From Comamonas sp009360615 (lineage in GTDB: Bacteria > Pseudomonadota > Gammaproteobacteria > Burkholderiales > Burkholderiaceae_C), in NCBI RefSeq assembly GCF_035784015.1, contig NZ_JALKOW010000003.1: 64,000 nt of DNA, one strand, 5' to 3'. The stretch's first letter is position 1; each line of letters opens with the position of its first letter. Both the position numbers and the translations under genes were made by a program. The notes under the pieces were generated by a model. That model was not told the origin of the DNA. It did no database searches and worked only from the letters and a program-made list of their open reading frames with translations. Below are positions 28,595-37,980 of this stretch, piece by piece.

Positions 28595-29428
28595 TCAGAC
28601 GGACAAAGCGGTATCCGCTACAAAAATATATTGCAACGCACCGTCGCTGCTGCGCACCGGATCGCAGAGCATGCCCCAGACCTGGCGCACCAGCGCAGGC
28701 TGAAGCACATCCCGCACCGCGCCGTGGTGCACTCCGGCATCACCGCCCAGCACCAGCACATCGTCGGCATAGCGCAAGGCCAGGTTCAGATCGTGAATCA
28801 CTGCGACCACGCCTGCGCCCTGCTGCCCCGCCCACTGGCGCAGCAGGTGCATGACATGGTGCTGATGGGCCAGATCCAGAGCGGCGGTGGGCTCGTCCAG
28901 AAGCAGCCAGGGGGCTGCGCCGTCGTCGGGCATCCCGCCATCTGGCCAGATCTGCGCCAGCGCCCTGGCCAGATGAGTGCGCGCCCTCTCACCGCCCGAC
29001 AGCGTGTTGATGCTGCGCTGCGCCAGATGATCGACCCCGGTCAACGCCATGGCCTGCGCCGGAATCTGCGCCTCCCCGGTGCCGGGCTGATGACGATGCG
29101 GATAACGTCCCAGCTCCACCACCTCCTGGGCCGTGAAGTCAAAGGCCACGCTGCAATCCTGGGGCATGACGGAGCGACGACGTGCCAGCCCCTCCATCGC
29201 ATGCGCGGACAGCGCCCGCCCGTCGAGCAGAACCTGGCCCGACTGCGGCGCGCGCTCGCCCACCAGCATGGACATCAGCGTGGACTTGCCGGCGCCATTG
29301 GGGCCGAGGATGGCGGTAAAGCGCCCGGCCGGAATCCGCACATCCACCGTCGCCAGGCGCGGCCCCTTGGCTACGCCGACGCCCAGATGGCGGCATTCGA
29401 GGCTGGACAGCCCTTGGTACGCACTCAT
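28595..29428 (-). CDS. hmuV: Haem ABC transporter ATP-binding protein
   Basis: HmuV powers haem import through HmuU. The 277-residue protein has Walker A GPNGAGKST, an ABC signature LSGGERARTHLARAL, Walker B WLLLDEPTAALD and the switch histidine in VVAVIHDLNLALRYAD. Its ATG overlaps the hmuU stop (ATGA), so the two are coupled. It is the last gene of the operon. Past its stop is a pair of nested inverted repeats (ATTTCAAT/ATTGAAAT, 28571-28593) without a clear T tract. Confidence 0.95.
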   Translation of the reverse strand: MSAYQGLSSLECRHLGVGVAKGPRLATVDVRIPAGRFTAILGPNGAGKSTLMSMLVGERAPQSGQVLLDGRALSAHAMEGLARRRSVMPQDCSVAFDFTAQEVVELGRYPHRHQPGTGEAQIPAQAMALTGVDHLAQRSINTLSGGERARTHLARALAQIWPDGGMPDDGAAPWLLLDEPTAALDLAHQHHVMHLLRQWAGQQGAGVVAVIHDLNLALRYADDVLVLGGDAGVHHGAVRDVLQPALVRQVWGMLCDPVRSSDGALQYIFVADTALSV

Positions 29429-30549
29429 ACCTTGCTCCTGAACTGGCGCAGCATGGCCAGAAACAGCGGCACGCCGATAAACGCGGTGAGCACGCCCAGC
29501 GGCAGCTCGGCCGGCTTGACGATGGTGCGCGCCACCGCATCGGCGCTGACCACCAGCGCTGCCCCCAGCAGGGCCGATCCCGGCAGCACCACGCGATGAT
29601 CGGGACCGGCCATCAGCCGCACCCAGTGCGGCGCGACCAGACCGATGAAGCCGATGATGCCGGTGGTCGCGGTCACGGCGCCCACGGCCAGCGCAGCCAC
29701 CATCACGGCGCGGCGCTTGGTTTTCTCGACGGCCACGCCCAGCAGATTGGCCTGGGCTTCGCCCAGGGCAATCGCATTCAGCGGCCTGGCCAGCGCCAGC
29801 GCCGCCGCCGCGCTGACGACCACGGCCGCAGACACCAGGGCCACCGCGCTCCAGCGGGAGGCGCCCAGGCTGCCCAGCAGCCACATCTGCAGATTGCGCA
29901 GCTGCTCGTCCGTGGACACAAAACTCAGAAAGCCCAGCCCGGCACCGGCGAGCGCGTTGATGGCAATGCCGGCCAGCAGCATCAGGCCGATGCGGGTCGT
30001 GCCCTGGACCTGACCCAGCACATAGACCACAGCGGTCACGGCCAGACCACCGCCAAAAGCCATGGCCACCAGGGCCCAGCTGCCCAGATGACGCGGCAGC
30101 CAGGGCAGATACAGGCCGCCCAGCACGATGGTGATGCCGGCGGCCAGGGCCGCGCCGCTGCTCACGCCGATCAGTCCGGGGTCGGCCAGCGGATTGCGAA
30201 ACAACCCCTGCATCAACGCGCCGGCCAGCCCCAGCCCGGCGCCGGCCGCGACGCCCATGAGCAGGCGCGGCAGGCGGATATTGAGAAAGACCAGATGTTC
30301 GGGCCCGGTTTGCACATCACCACCCCAAAGGCTGCGAATTCCATCCCAGGCAATGCCGGGCAACTGCGCAGGCGCAATCGCATAGGCACCGCTGGCCGCA
30401 CCCCAGACCATGGCCAGCAGCACCAGCGCCAGGCCTAGCAGCAGCGTGGCACTGCGGCTGAGCCGCCCGGCCGGCGTGCGCCAGCGCGATGCAGCTGCGG
30501 GCACGCCCGACACCGGCGTGGCCGCCATTACACCAGACAGTCCGCTCAT
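29425..30549 (-). CDS. hmuU: Haem ABC transporter permease
   Basis: A FecCD-family inner-membrane permease of 374 residues with about nine hydrophobic helices. Conserved family parts are IRLPRLLMGVAAGAGLGLAGALMQ (key LPRLL), RNPLADPGLIGVSSGAALAAG and the coupling region with HWVRLMAGPDHR. It forms the channel through which haem passes from HmuT to the cytoplasm, energised by HmuV. The start codon overlaps the hmuT stop by one base (TGATG). Confidence 0.95.
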   Translation of the reverse strand: MSGLSGVMAATPVSGVPAAASRWRTPAGRLSRSATLLLGLALVLLAMVWGAASGAYAIAPAQLPGIAWDGIRSLWGGDVQTGPEHLVFLNIRLPRLLMGVAAGAGLGLAGALMQGLFRNPLADPGLIGVSSGAALAAGITIVLGGLYLPWLPRHLGSWALVAMAFGGGLAVTAVVYVLGQVQGTTRIGLMLLAGIAINALAGAGLGFLSFVSTDEQLRNLQMWLLGSLGASRWSAVALVSAAVVVSAAAALALARPLNAIALGEAQANLLGVAVEKTKRRAVMVAALAVGAVTATTGIIGFIGLVAPHWVRLMAGPDHRVVLPGSALLGAALVVSADAVARTIVKPAELPLGVLTAFIGVPLFLAMLRQFRSKV

Positions 30550-31439
30550 CAGGCCACCCACTGCAGGGCGCGCACATGCAAAGCCTGTACGGCACTGGGC
30601 AGGCGCGGCCCGAAGCCCAGCAGGTGGCTGGCTTCCAGCGTCACCAGCGCCTTCTTGGCAAAGGCTGGCGTCAGGGCCAGCTCGGGCCGCTTCCAGAAGG
30701 CGGCCTCGCCGCCCAGAGCCTCGATACCCTGCGTGGTGTTGATGATGACTTCGGGCGCGGCGCTGGCCATGGCTTCTGCGGTCAGGGGCTTGTAGCCGTC
30801 GAACTGGTCGATGGCATTGACGCAGCCCGCGTACTGGATCAGCGCATGGGCTGCCGTGCCCTTGCCCGCCACTTGCGGACTGCCGCTGTGCGAGAGCACA
30901 AACAGCACGCGCGGCTTGCGCTGGGCCTTGGCCACCTGGGCCCGGACACGGCTCCACTGCGCTTCGAGCTGGGCCAGCAGCTGGTCGGCCTCGGCCAGGC
31001 GGCCGGTTTCGCGGCCCACGACCCTGACCTTTTCCTGGACCTCGGCCCAGTCGTGCCTGGCCGGCACCATGGATACGCGAACGCCAGCCTGTCGGATCTG
31101 ATCGATCACCACGGGCGGGCCGGCCTCGCTGGTTGCGACCACCGCATCGGGTTTGAGCGAGAGCAGGCCTTCGGCCGAGAGCTGGCGCACATAGCCGACC
31201 TTGGCGGTTTTTTGCGCCGCTTCGGGAAACAGGCTGGTAGTGTCGGTGCCCACCAGCAGGCTCTGGGCATTGAGCAGATAGACCACCTCGGTCAATGCCC
31301 CGCTGAGCGATACCAGGCGTTTCGCTCCGGGTGCGGCAGCTGCAGAGGCGGCCTGCGCCAGCCCCGGCAGGGCCGTGCCCGCCACGCTCGCACCCAGCCA
31401 TTGCAGACCCTGGCGCCGGGAAATGCGGGCCGTGCTCAT
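30549..31439 (-). CDS. hmuT: Periplasmic haem-binding protein
   Basis: A 296-residue periplasmic receptor of the ShuT/PhuT type. The N-terminus MSTARISRRQGLQWLGASV is a twin-arginine-like signal with cleavage near AQA. The segment KVGYVRQLSAEGLLSLKPD contains the tyrosine that coordinates haem iron in PhuT/ShuT. The helical backbone of class III binding proteins is evident. It overlaps hmuS by 4 bases at the start and hmuU by one base at the end. Confidence 0.93.
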   Translation of the reverse strand: MSTARISRRQGLQWLGASVAGTALPGLAQAASAAAAPGAKRLVSLSGALTEVVYLLNAQSLLVGTDTTSLFPEAAQKTAKVGYVRQLSAEGLLSLKPDAVVATSEAGPPVVIDQIRQAGVRVSMVPARHDWAEVQEKVRVVGRETGRLAEADQLLAQLEAQWSRVRAQVAKAQRKPRVLFVLSHSGSPQVAGKGTAAHALIQYAGCVNAIDQFDGYKPLTAEAMASAAPEVIINTTQGIEALGGEAAFWKRPELALTPAFAKKALVTLEASHLLGFGPRLPSAVQALHVRALQWVA

Positions 31440-32548
31440 GCAGCCTCCGCCACTGCCGCCTTGCGCGGCAGGCCGGCCACCAGATCGCGCCAGCCTTGCA
31501 GCTCGGGCTGACCGGGCTTGCGCTCGCCGAAGAACATGGCCATGTTGTTGCCTTCGGCATCAAAGGCCTCGACCGAGGTCACCACGCCATCGCTGGTGGG
31601 TTTGCGCACCACCCAGACATTGGTGATCAGGTCGGTGCGCAGATGCAGGTTGAAGCCCTTGTCCAGCACATTGATCCAACGCACACCATCCTTGCCGTCC
31701 ATGGGCTGGATATTGCTCACGGGGCCGGTGTGGATCTGGATGCAGCCGCTGCTGCCCACAAACACCATGATGGAGACGCCATCCACCGCCGCATCGCCCA
31801 ACAGCTGTGCCACCGCGTCGGTGCTCAGGCGCTCACAGTACCGGGGCACCAGACGGAAGGCCTGCTGGCGCTCGGCACCGAACCTGCGCAGCATCTCGAA
31901 GAACTCATGCGTGTCCTTCATCTCGGTCCAGGCCCGGGTCAGCGCGGGCACGTCGATCTCGGCGTCGGCCTTGATCGCTGGCTTGGCAGCAGGCTCGCGG
32001 AACACATAGCCTGCCGACGGCTCGGCAAAGCGCTCGACCAGCGCATTCCAGGCCGCCATATCGGTGGCCTCGCGTGCAAACACCTTGTGCACGGCACGAC
32101 CGGCCGCGTCATAGAACTGCAGGCTGCGCATGGCAGGACGGCCGCCGTTGACGGACTCCTCGGTCACGGCAAAGCCGGCATGCCAGTGCATGAAGAACAG
32201 GCGCAGATCGATTTCCCGGCTCAGCGCGAGACCGACCGGGCCCTGGGCCGAGAGGTTCTGGTAGATGCCGTCCTTTTCATGCACGGTGGATTCGTTGCGC
32301 GTCAGCGCCATCACCGGGCCGCAGGCCTCCAGGGCCTTGAGGATGTCCAGCCATTCCGTGCGCAGCGGCAAGGCCTTGAGCGTGCGTTCATGCTCGCCAC
32401 CGTGAGCGGCAATCACCGCGCCTTCGCTCAGCTGCAGGGCTTCGGCGGCATCCTTGGCGCGCAGGCCCTGCAGACGCTTCCGGGCAAATTGCTCACGAAT
32501 CTGCACTGCGGTCATGGTCTGGATTTCGGGGGAGGTGATGGCGTTCAT
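31436..32548 (-). CDS. hmuS: Haemin-degrading factor / haem-trafficking protein (HemS family)
   Basis: HmuS/HemS proteins bind haem delivered to the cytoplasm and hand it on or degrade it to release iron. The 370-residue protein shows the internal duplication of the family. One half is around LRTEWLDILKALEACGPVMALTRNE (shortened here: LEACGPVMALTRNE) and the second around VFVGSSGCIQIHTGPVSNI. The IHTGPV segment and a following WINVLDKGFNLHLR are typical. It overlaps both neighbouring genes by 4 bases in a tightly coupled operon. Confidence 0.93.
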   Translation of the reverse strand: MNAITSPEIQTMTAVQIREQFARKRLQGLRAKDAAEALQLSEGAVIAAHGGEHERTLKALPLRTEWLDILKALEACGPVMALTRNESTVHEKDGIYQNLSAQGPVGLALSREIDLRLFFMHWHAGFAVTEESVNGGRPAMRSLQFYDAAGRAVHKVFAREATDMAAWNALVERFAEPSAGYVFREPAAKPAIKADAEIDVPALTRAWTEMKDTHEFFEMLRRFGAERQQAFRLVPRYCERLSTDAVAQLLGDAAVDGVSIMVFVGSSGCIQIHTGPVSNIQPMDGKDGVRWINVLDKGFNLHLRTDLITNVWVVRKPTSDGVVTSVEAFDAEGNNMAMFFGERKPGQPELQGWRDLVAGLPRKAAVAEAA

Positions 32549-32934
32549 TGCAGGGTCTCCGGGCTGTGATGCCAGTGCGGTTGTGGGTTGGAAAACTCGT
32601 CGTCGGAACGGAGGGCCGAACTCTGGCCTTCGGTGCCAGATTCGGACTGGGCCAACACCCGGGCCACGGTGGCCCAGCGCTGTCCCAGTCGCAGCAGAAA
32701 GTGACGCATATCGTCGGAGCGCTCGCTGCCGTCCAGGCCTTCGGTCATGCGCATCAGCTGGTCCGCCACGCGCTGTGCCATGGGCGCGCGGTGCACCGCA
32801 CAGCAGCCCTGACTGAACCCGGTCATCAGCGCCAGCACCGTGGCCAGCTGGGCTTCGCCCTCGGTCAGCAGATATTCCTCATCGCGGCTGCCAGAGGCAC
32901 TCTGGGCATTGGCGGTGTTCTCATAAACAGACAT
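32545..32934 (-). CDS. Unknown protein encoded in the haem-uptake operon
   Basis: A 129-residue protein that I do not recognise. The start MSVYENTANAQSAS follows GGGAG at 6 bases. The middle is helical, with a Cys-Cys pair in TGFSQGCCAVHRAPMAQRV and several histidines. The C-terminus ends HWHHSPETLQ, which is His-rich. There is no signal peptide or membrane segment, so it is cytoplasmic. It lies between the receptor gene and hmuS and overlaps hmuS by 4 bases, so co-expression is nearly certain. A role in cytoplasmic haem handling or redox sensing is possible but unproved. Confidence 0.75.
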   Translation of the reverse strand: MSVYENTANAQSASGSRDEEYLLTEGEAQLATVLALMTGFSQGCCAVHRAPMAQRVADQLMRMTEGLDGSERSDDMRHFLLRLGQRWATVARVLAQSESGTEGQSSALRSDDEFSNPQPHWHHSPETLQ

Positions 32935-33005
32935 GGCACACTCCCGCAGTTTTTGAGTCAAACAGACCTCAAGCGCTTACCAAACAAGCGCTTTCAGCGA
33001 CAAAA

Positions 33006-35258
33006 TCAGAAGTCCTGAACCAGGGACACACGCACATAGCGGCCTGCCTGGCTATAGGCGTCGGCAATCTGCGTGGTGTTGGTCAGGCTGCGCACATCGG
33101 ACCAGCGCCAGTACTTCTTGTCGGTCAGGTTGTAGATGCCCACGTTCAGGCGGGTGCCGGGACGGATGCGCCATTGGGCGCTCAGATCCAGCACCGTGGC
33201 ACTGGGGCTGAGCCAGGCATTGGCCGCTGCATCCTTGGCCTTTTTGCCAGCCCAGTGCGAGGCGGTGAACTGCACGCCCACATTCGAGCGGTCGTAGCGC
33301 ACGCCCAGCACCAGTTGCTGCGGCGAGATGGTGTCCACGGGCAGGTCGGTGCTCTTGTCCGTGCCCTTGGTGTAGCCATAGGCGGCATTGGTGCGCCAGT
33401 CGCCACCGGCAAACTTGCCCCAGTCGTAGTCGGCCTTGAGCTCGAAGCCGCTGATATGCACGCGATTCAGGTTGACGGACTGGAAGGTGGCCGGATTGTT
33501 GCGGTCACCATAGTTGCCGGAAACCAGCACCTGATCCTGGATGAAGTCCTTGTAGCGGCCCGTGAAGACAGCAGCATCAAGGCGCAGCGCATTCATGCGG
33601 CCACGCAGGCCCAGCTCGAAGGTATGGCTTTTTTCCGCCTTGAGATCGGGGTTGGGAATGCTCTTGTAGAACATGAACGGGTTCTCGAAGAAAGCATTGA
33701 TCTGCCCGGCATTCGGCGCTCTGAAACCGGCGGCATAGTTGCCGTAGACCGACCAGGCATCGTTCACCTGGAACATGGCGCCCAGCTTGGGGGAGACGGC
33801 AGAGTCCGAATTGCTGACCGCTATGCCGCCAAACCCTTGCTGCTTGGGCTTGATGCTGTAGTGCTCGGCCCGCAATCCGGGCGTCAGGCTCAAAGCACCA
33901 TAGTGCAGCTCGGCCTGCGCAAACAGCGCGGTCGAGGTTTCCGTGGTGTCGGGGAAGCGCTTGAGCGGAAAGCTCTCGCCTGCCGGAGGCGTGATGCCGT
34001 TCTGCTCGTTGACCACCTTGCCGCGCAGATAGTCGACGCCATAGCTGAACTTGCCGCTGAGGCCATTGCTCCAGCGCAGCGTCTTGCCGGCCTGGGCATG
34101 CAGCTGCAGCGCGTCCTCGTCATAGGTCACATCGCGCTCGCGATAGGCCAAGGGCGGGGTGCGGGTTTCGGTCACGAACTCACGCGAACTCGTGCTTTGA
34201 TAGCTGGCCATCAGCTTGAGCTCGTCGGCCAGTGCCGTATCCAGCTGCTGCCACTGTCCCTGCCAGGTAGCACGCCAGCGCTTCATCGAGGTATTCGACT
34301 TGGAATCCGTCACCGTGGCGCTGCGTGCCGACAGCAGGTCGTAGTCGGCTCGCTTGTCCACGCCCTCCAGGACGAACACATGTTTTTGCACGGCCGATGG
34401 TGTGTAGACCAGCTTGCCCAGCAAAGAATGGCTCTTGTCCGTTTCGGGGTTGGGCGTGGTGCGCAGAGCACCCACGGTGTTATTGCTGCCCCTGTTTTCC
34501 AGCGCGCTGGCACGGCCCACACCGGCCGACAGCAGCCAGCTCCATTCGGGGCTGGCACGGCCCGCCAGCGTCGCGCCCACGCGCTTGCCGTTGTCCGAGC
34601 CGTCATAACTGGCCGAGACGCGACCGCCAATGGTCTTGCCGTCCTTGAGCAGATCGTCGGGCTGCACGGTGATGAAATTGACCAGGCCGCCCATGCCGTC
34701 CGAGCCATAGAGCGCGGGCACGGCACCGCGCAGGATTTCCACGCGCTGCACCAGACCCAGATCCAGATAGTCACGGCCAAAGGCATTGGCGCTGAAGGCA
34801 TAGCTGCGCGGCAGGCGCACGCCATCGACCAGCATCAGCACGCGATTGCCTTCGAGGCCGCGGATATTGAAGCCGCTGTTCTGGTCACGCCCCGTGGAGC
34901 CGCTTGCCAGCGTGAAACGCGCAGGACTGCGCGGCACGGTCACATTGGGCAGCTTGCTGGCCAGTTCGCGGATGTCGCCGATCTGCTCCTCCTCCATCTG
35001 CCTGGCATCGATGACGTCCACCGTCATGGGCAGGCTGTCGGCGTCCTGCTCGTCGCGCGAGGCACTGATGACCACATCGCGCAGCACAGGCGTGCTGCGG
35101 TCGGCCCGCGCCGCTGCGACCTGGACGGATTCGGAGGATGGCTGCCGGGCCTGGGCCGAGAGAGCGGTGCAGGCCAGTGCGCAGGCCAGCGCCAGCGGAC
35201 GGAGATCGGAGCGTGGCGCCAGCGAGGCGCGGGCGTGCGAAGCGTTGGCGTAAGCCAT
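33006..35258 (-). CDS. hmuR: TonB-dependent haem/haemoglobin receptor
   Basis: A 750-residue outer-membrane receptor. The signal peptide ends near LSAQA. The TonB box region is followed by the plug domain (GFNIRGLEGNRVLMLVDGVRLPRS, key IRGLEGNRVLMLVDG) and a 22-strand barrel ending in YVRVSLVQDF with C-terminal Phe. The FRAP and NPDL motifs of haem receptors are present at about residues 520 and 545, but no histidine lies between them. It is the first gene of the operon and is preceded by a Fur-like box. Confidence 0.92.
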   Translation of the reverse strand: MAYANASHARASLAPRSDLRPLALACALACTALSAQARQPSSESVQVAAARADRSTPVLRDVVISASRDEQDADSLPMTVDVIDARQMEEEQIGDIRELASKLPNVTVPRSPARFTLASGSTGRDQNSGFNIRGLEGNRVLMLVDGVRLPRSYAFSANAFGRDYLDLGLVQRVEILRGAVPALYGSDGMGGLVNFITVQPDDLLKDGKTIGGRVSASYDGSDNGKRVGATLAGRASPEWSWLLSAGVGRASALENRGSNNTVGALRTTPNPETDKSHSLLGKLVYTPSAVQKHVFVLEGVDKRADYDLLSARSATVTDSKSNTSMKRWRATWQGQWQQLDTALADELKLMASYQSTSSREFVTETRTPPLAYRERDVTYDEDALQLHAQAGKTLRWSNGLSGKFSYGVDYLRGKVVNEQNGITPPAGESFPLKRFPDTTETSTALFAQAELHYGALSLTPGLRAEHYSIKPKQQGFGGIAVSNSDSAVSPKLGAMFQVNDAWSVYGNYAAGFRAPNAGQINAFFENPFMFYKSIPNPDLKAEKSHTFELGLRGRMNALRLDAAVFTGRYKDFIQDQVLVSGNYGDRNNPATFQSVNLNRVHISGFELKADYDWGKFAGGDWRTNAAYGYTKGTDKSTDLPVDTISPQQLVLGVRYDRSNVGVQFTASHWAGKKAKDAAANAWLSPSATVLDLSAQWRIRPGTRLNVGIYNLTDKKYWRWSDVRSLTNTTQIADAYSQAGRYVRVSLVQDF

Positions 35259-35396
35259 ACCAGAAACCCTCTTTATTCATAGAAATGGACAAGAGCTGGC
35301 TTCTGATCGATACGTCAATGGCCACAGGTCGAAGCGTCAGAGGCTTCGCGGCCTGTCGCTGGCACGGCATTGGCTGGCTGAATGGCCTCCAGTATA

Positions 35397-35411
35397 TGCG
35401 AATAATTCTCA
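35397..35411. promoter_or_regulatory. Fur box upstream of the haem receptor
   Basis: TGCGAATAATTCTCA matches the 7-1-7 Fur consensus TGATAATNATTATCA at most positions and is itself a near-perfect dyad (one mismatch). It lies about 140 bases before the receptor start, where iron-dependent repression of the operon is expected. Confidence 0.7.
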
Positions 35412-35570
35412 ACCGCAAATGACTTTGTTACATTCGGGGAATCGCACTCTGGCGCTAGGCGGGCCTGTCTTCACGGGCCGTGATGTTCCCAACCCCATGC
35501 GATAAACGCCAAAGTCCCTGACGCTCCCCCCACGGCCATGCCCCCTCTTCGCGATGGCTCAAACGCAAAG

Positions 35571-35590
35571 AGGACTGCCCAGGCAGTCCT
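35571..35590 (-). terminator. Hairpin terminator after ahpF
   Basis: A perfect 9-bp stem AGGACTGCC/GGCAGTCCT is followed on the minus strand by TCTTTGCGTTT. It lies 45 bases past the ahpF stop. The rest of the 376-base gap to the haem receptor contains the Fur box and no convincing gene. Confidence 0.65.
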
Positions 35591-35634
35591 CCTTGATCGC
35601 TACGACCGCATGCGCTGCACGCGATGAAGGCCGT

Positions 35635-37191
35635 TCAATTGCGGATCAGATGATCGAAGGCCGACAGGGCTGCCGTGGCACCGGCGCCGGCCGCAATCAC
35701 GATCTGCTTGTAAGGCACGGTGGTGCAGTCACCGGCGGCGAACACGCCGGGCAGATTGGTCTGCCCCTTGGCATCCACGATGATTTCGCCGAACTTGCTC
35801 AGCTCCACCGTCCCCTTGAGCCACTCGGTGTTCGGCACCAGGCCGATCTGCACGAACACACCTTCGAGCTCCACATGGTGTTCGGCACCGCTGGTACGGT
35901 CCTTGTAGCTCAGGCCATTGACTTTGCCGTTGGCACCGGTGATCTCGGTGGTCTGGGCGTTGGTGATGACGGTCACATTGGGCAGGCTGTGCAGCTTCTT
36001 GACCAGCACGGCATCCGCCTTGAGCTGATCGGCGAACTCCACCACCGTTACATGGGCCACCAGGCCCGCCAGGTCAATCGCAGCCTCGATGCCGGAGTTG
36101 CCGCCGCCGATCACCGAGACGCGCTTGCCCTTGAACAGCGGACCGTCGCAGTGCGGGCAGTAGGCCACGCCCTTGTTCTTGTACTCGGCTTCGCCGGGCA
36201 CGTTCACATTGCGCCAGCGCGCACCGGTGGACAGGATCACGGTCCTGGCCTTGAGCGAGCCGCCATTGGCCAGTTGCACTTCCACCAGTCCGCCGGGCTG
36301 TGCAGCGGGAATCAGCTTCTCGGCGCGCTGCAGGTTCATGATGTCCACGTCATAGGCACGGGTGTGGGCTTCCAGGGCCGCAGCGAACTTGGGTCCGTCG
36401 GTCTCCAGCACGGAGATGTAGTTCTCGATCGCCAGCGTGTCGTTGACCTGGCCGCCAAAGCGCTCGGCCGCCACGCCAGTACGAATGCCCTTGCGAGCGG
36501 CGTACACAGCGGCTGCAGCGCCGGCTGGGCCGCCGCCGATGATCAGCACGTCGAAGACTTCCTTGGCCGACAGCTTGGCGGCGTCACGCGAGGCGGCACC
36601 GGTGTCCAGCTTGGCCACGATTTCCTCGATGCTCATGCGGCCGGAGCCGAACACGCTGCCGTTCATGAACACCATGGGCACGGCCATGATTTCGCGCTCG
36701 GTCACTTCCTTCTGGAAGGCGCCGCCCTCGATCACCGTGGTCTTGACCTTGGGATTGAGAATGGCCATCAGCGACAGTGCCTGAACCACATCGGGGCAGT
36801 TGTGGCAGCTCAGGCTCATGTAGACCTCGAAGTTGAAGTCGCCATCGAGCGCCTTGATCTGGTCGATCACGTCCTGCTCCACCTTGGGAGGATGGCCGCC
36901 CGTCCACAGCAGGGCTAGCACCAGCGAGGTGAATTCATGGCCCAGCGGCAGACCGGCAAAGCGCAGCTGGGTGTCGCTGCCCTGGCGCTGCAGCGTGAAC
37001 GAAGGCTTGCGGGCGTCGCTGCCGTCGGTGCGCAGGGAAATCTTGTCGCTGCGCAGGGACTGGATGGTTTTCAGCAGATCGTGCATCTGTGCACTGGTCT
37101 CGCTGTCATCCAGAGAAGCCACCAGCTCAAACGGCTGCTGCACGCGTTCCAGGTAGGCGGCGAGTTGGGCTTTGAGTTGATCGTCAAGCAT
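35635..37191 (-). CDS. ahpF: Alkyl hydroperoxide reductase subunit F
   Basis: AhpF is the NADH-dependent disulfide reductase that recycles AhpC. The 518-residue protein has two N-terminal thioredoxin-like folds with the CHNC centre (Cys129/Cys132). An FAD domain (IIGGGPAGAAAAVYAARKG) and an NAD domain with redox pair CPHC (Cys345/Cys348) followed by VIGGGNSGIEAAIDLA complete it. AGGA precedes the ATG. It follows ahpC by 174 bases, with an internal terminator between them. Confidence 0.97.
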   Translation of the reverse strand: MLDDQLKAQLAAYLERVQQPFELVASLDDSETSAQMHDLLKTIQSLRSDKISLRTDGSDARKPSFTLQRQGSDTQLRFAGLPLGHEFTSLVLALLWTGGHPPKVEQDVIDQIKALDGDFNFEVYMSLSCHNCPDVVQALSLMAILNPKVKTTVIEGGAFQKEVTEREIMAVPMVFMNGSVFGSGRMSIEEIVAKLDTGAASRDAAKLSAKEVFDVLIIGGGPAGAAAAVYAARKGIRTGVAAERFGGQVNDTLAIENYISVLETDGPKFAAALEAHTRAYDVDIMNLQRAEKLIPAAQPGGLVEVQLANGGSLKARTVILSTGARWRNVNVPGEAEYKNKGVAYCPHCDGPLFKGKRVSVIGGGNSGIEAAIDLAGLVAHVTVVEFADQLKADAVLVKKLHSLPNVTVITNAQTTEITGANGKVNGLSYKDRTSGAEHHVELEGVFVQIGLVPNTEWLKGTVELSKFGEIIVDAKGQTNLPGVFAAGDCTTVPYKQIVIAAGAGATAALSAFDHLIRN

Positions 37192-37280
37192 GGTGGATTC
37201 CTTTGAATTTAGAGTTGTTGATGCAATGCAGCAAAGTGCTTGTGAAGCCTTTGCCCGCCCATGAAAGCAAAAACTGGGCG

Positions 37281-37329
37281 AAAAAAAGCCGGACGGACGG
37301 GCGCATTCGCCTGAACGTCGTCCGGCTTT
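37281..37329 (-). terminator. Intrinsic terminator between ahpC and ahpF
   Basis: On the minus strand AAAGCCGGACG and CGTCCGGCTTT (11 bp, 37285-37295 with 37319-37329) form a stem followed by seven Ts. Partial termination would produce more AhpC than AhpF, as the enzyme pair needs. Confidence 0.85.
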
Positions 37330-37365
37330 CAGAGCGCTTGCACGCTCAGCCGATAGGTATCAGGC

Positions 37366-37941
37366 TTAGATCTTGCCGACCAGATCCAGCGAAGGAGTGA
37401 TCGTGCTGGCGCCTTCCTTCCACTTGGCGGGGCACACCTGGCCGGGGTTGGCGGCGGTGAACTGGGCGGCCTTCAGCTTGCGCAGGGTTTCGGACACGTC
37501 ACGAGCGATTTCGTTGGAATGCACTTCCATGGTCTTGATCACGCCTTCGGGGTTGATCACGAAGGTACCGCGCAGAGCCAGGCCTTCTTCGGGGATGTGC
37601 ACGCCGAAAGCGTTGGTCAGTTGGTGTGTGGGGTCGCCAACCAGGGGGAACTTGGCCTTGCCCACAGCGTCGGACGTTTCGTGCCACACCTTGTGCGAGA
37701 AGTGAGTGTCGGTGGTCACGATGTAGACCTCGGCACCGGCCTTCTGGAATTCGGCGTAGTTGTTGGCAGCGTCTTCGATTTCGGTGGGGCAGTTGAAGGT
37801 GAAGGCGGCGGGCATGAAGATCAGCACAGACCACTTGCCCTTCAGGCTCTCTTCCGTCACGGTGATGAATTCACCCTTGCCGTTGCGGTTCACATAGGCT
37901 TCGGTCTTGAAAGGTTGAACTTGAGTGTTGATCAGAGACAT
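37366..37941 (-). CDS. ahpC: Alkyl hydroperoxide reductase subunit C (peroxiredoxin)
   Basis: AhpC reduces hydrogen and organic peroxides. This typical 2-Cys peroxiredoxin of 191 residues has the peroxidatic Cys51 in FTFNCPTEIED and the resolving Cys170 in GQVCPAKWKEG. The C-terminal tail typical of oxidation-sensitive peroxiredoxins is present. AAGGAAAC precedes the ATG. A promoter with a partial OxyR-like pattern lies upstream, and ahpF lies downstream. Confidence 0.97.
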   Translation of the reverse strand: MSLINTQVQPFKTEAYVNRNGKGEFITVTEESLKGKWSVLIFMPAAFTFNCPTEIEDAANNYAEFQKAGAEVYIVTTDTHFSHKVWHETSDAVGKAKFPLVGDPTHQLTNAFGVHIPEEGLALRGTFVINPEGVIKTMEVHSNEIARDVSETLRKLKAAQFTAANPGQVCPAKWKEGASTITPSLDLVGKI

Positions 37942-37980
37942 TTGCTGTTTCCTTGTGGTTAGTGTGTGAAGACAGGATGA

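Noticed and set aside
28561..28598. Nested inverted repeats past hmuV as a terminator
   Set aside because: The stems are A/T-rich and no T tract follows on the minus strand, so termination is not supported.
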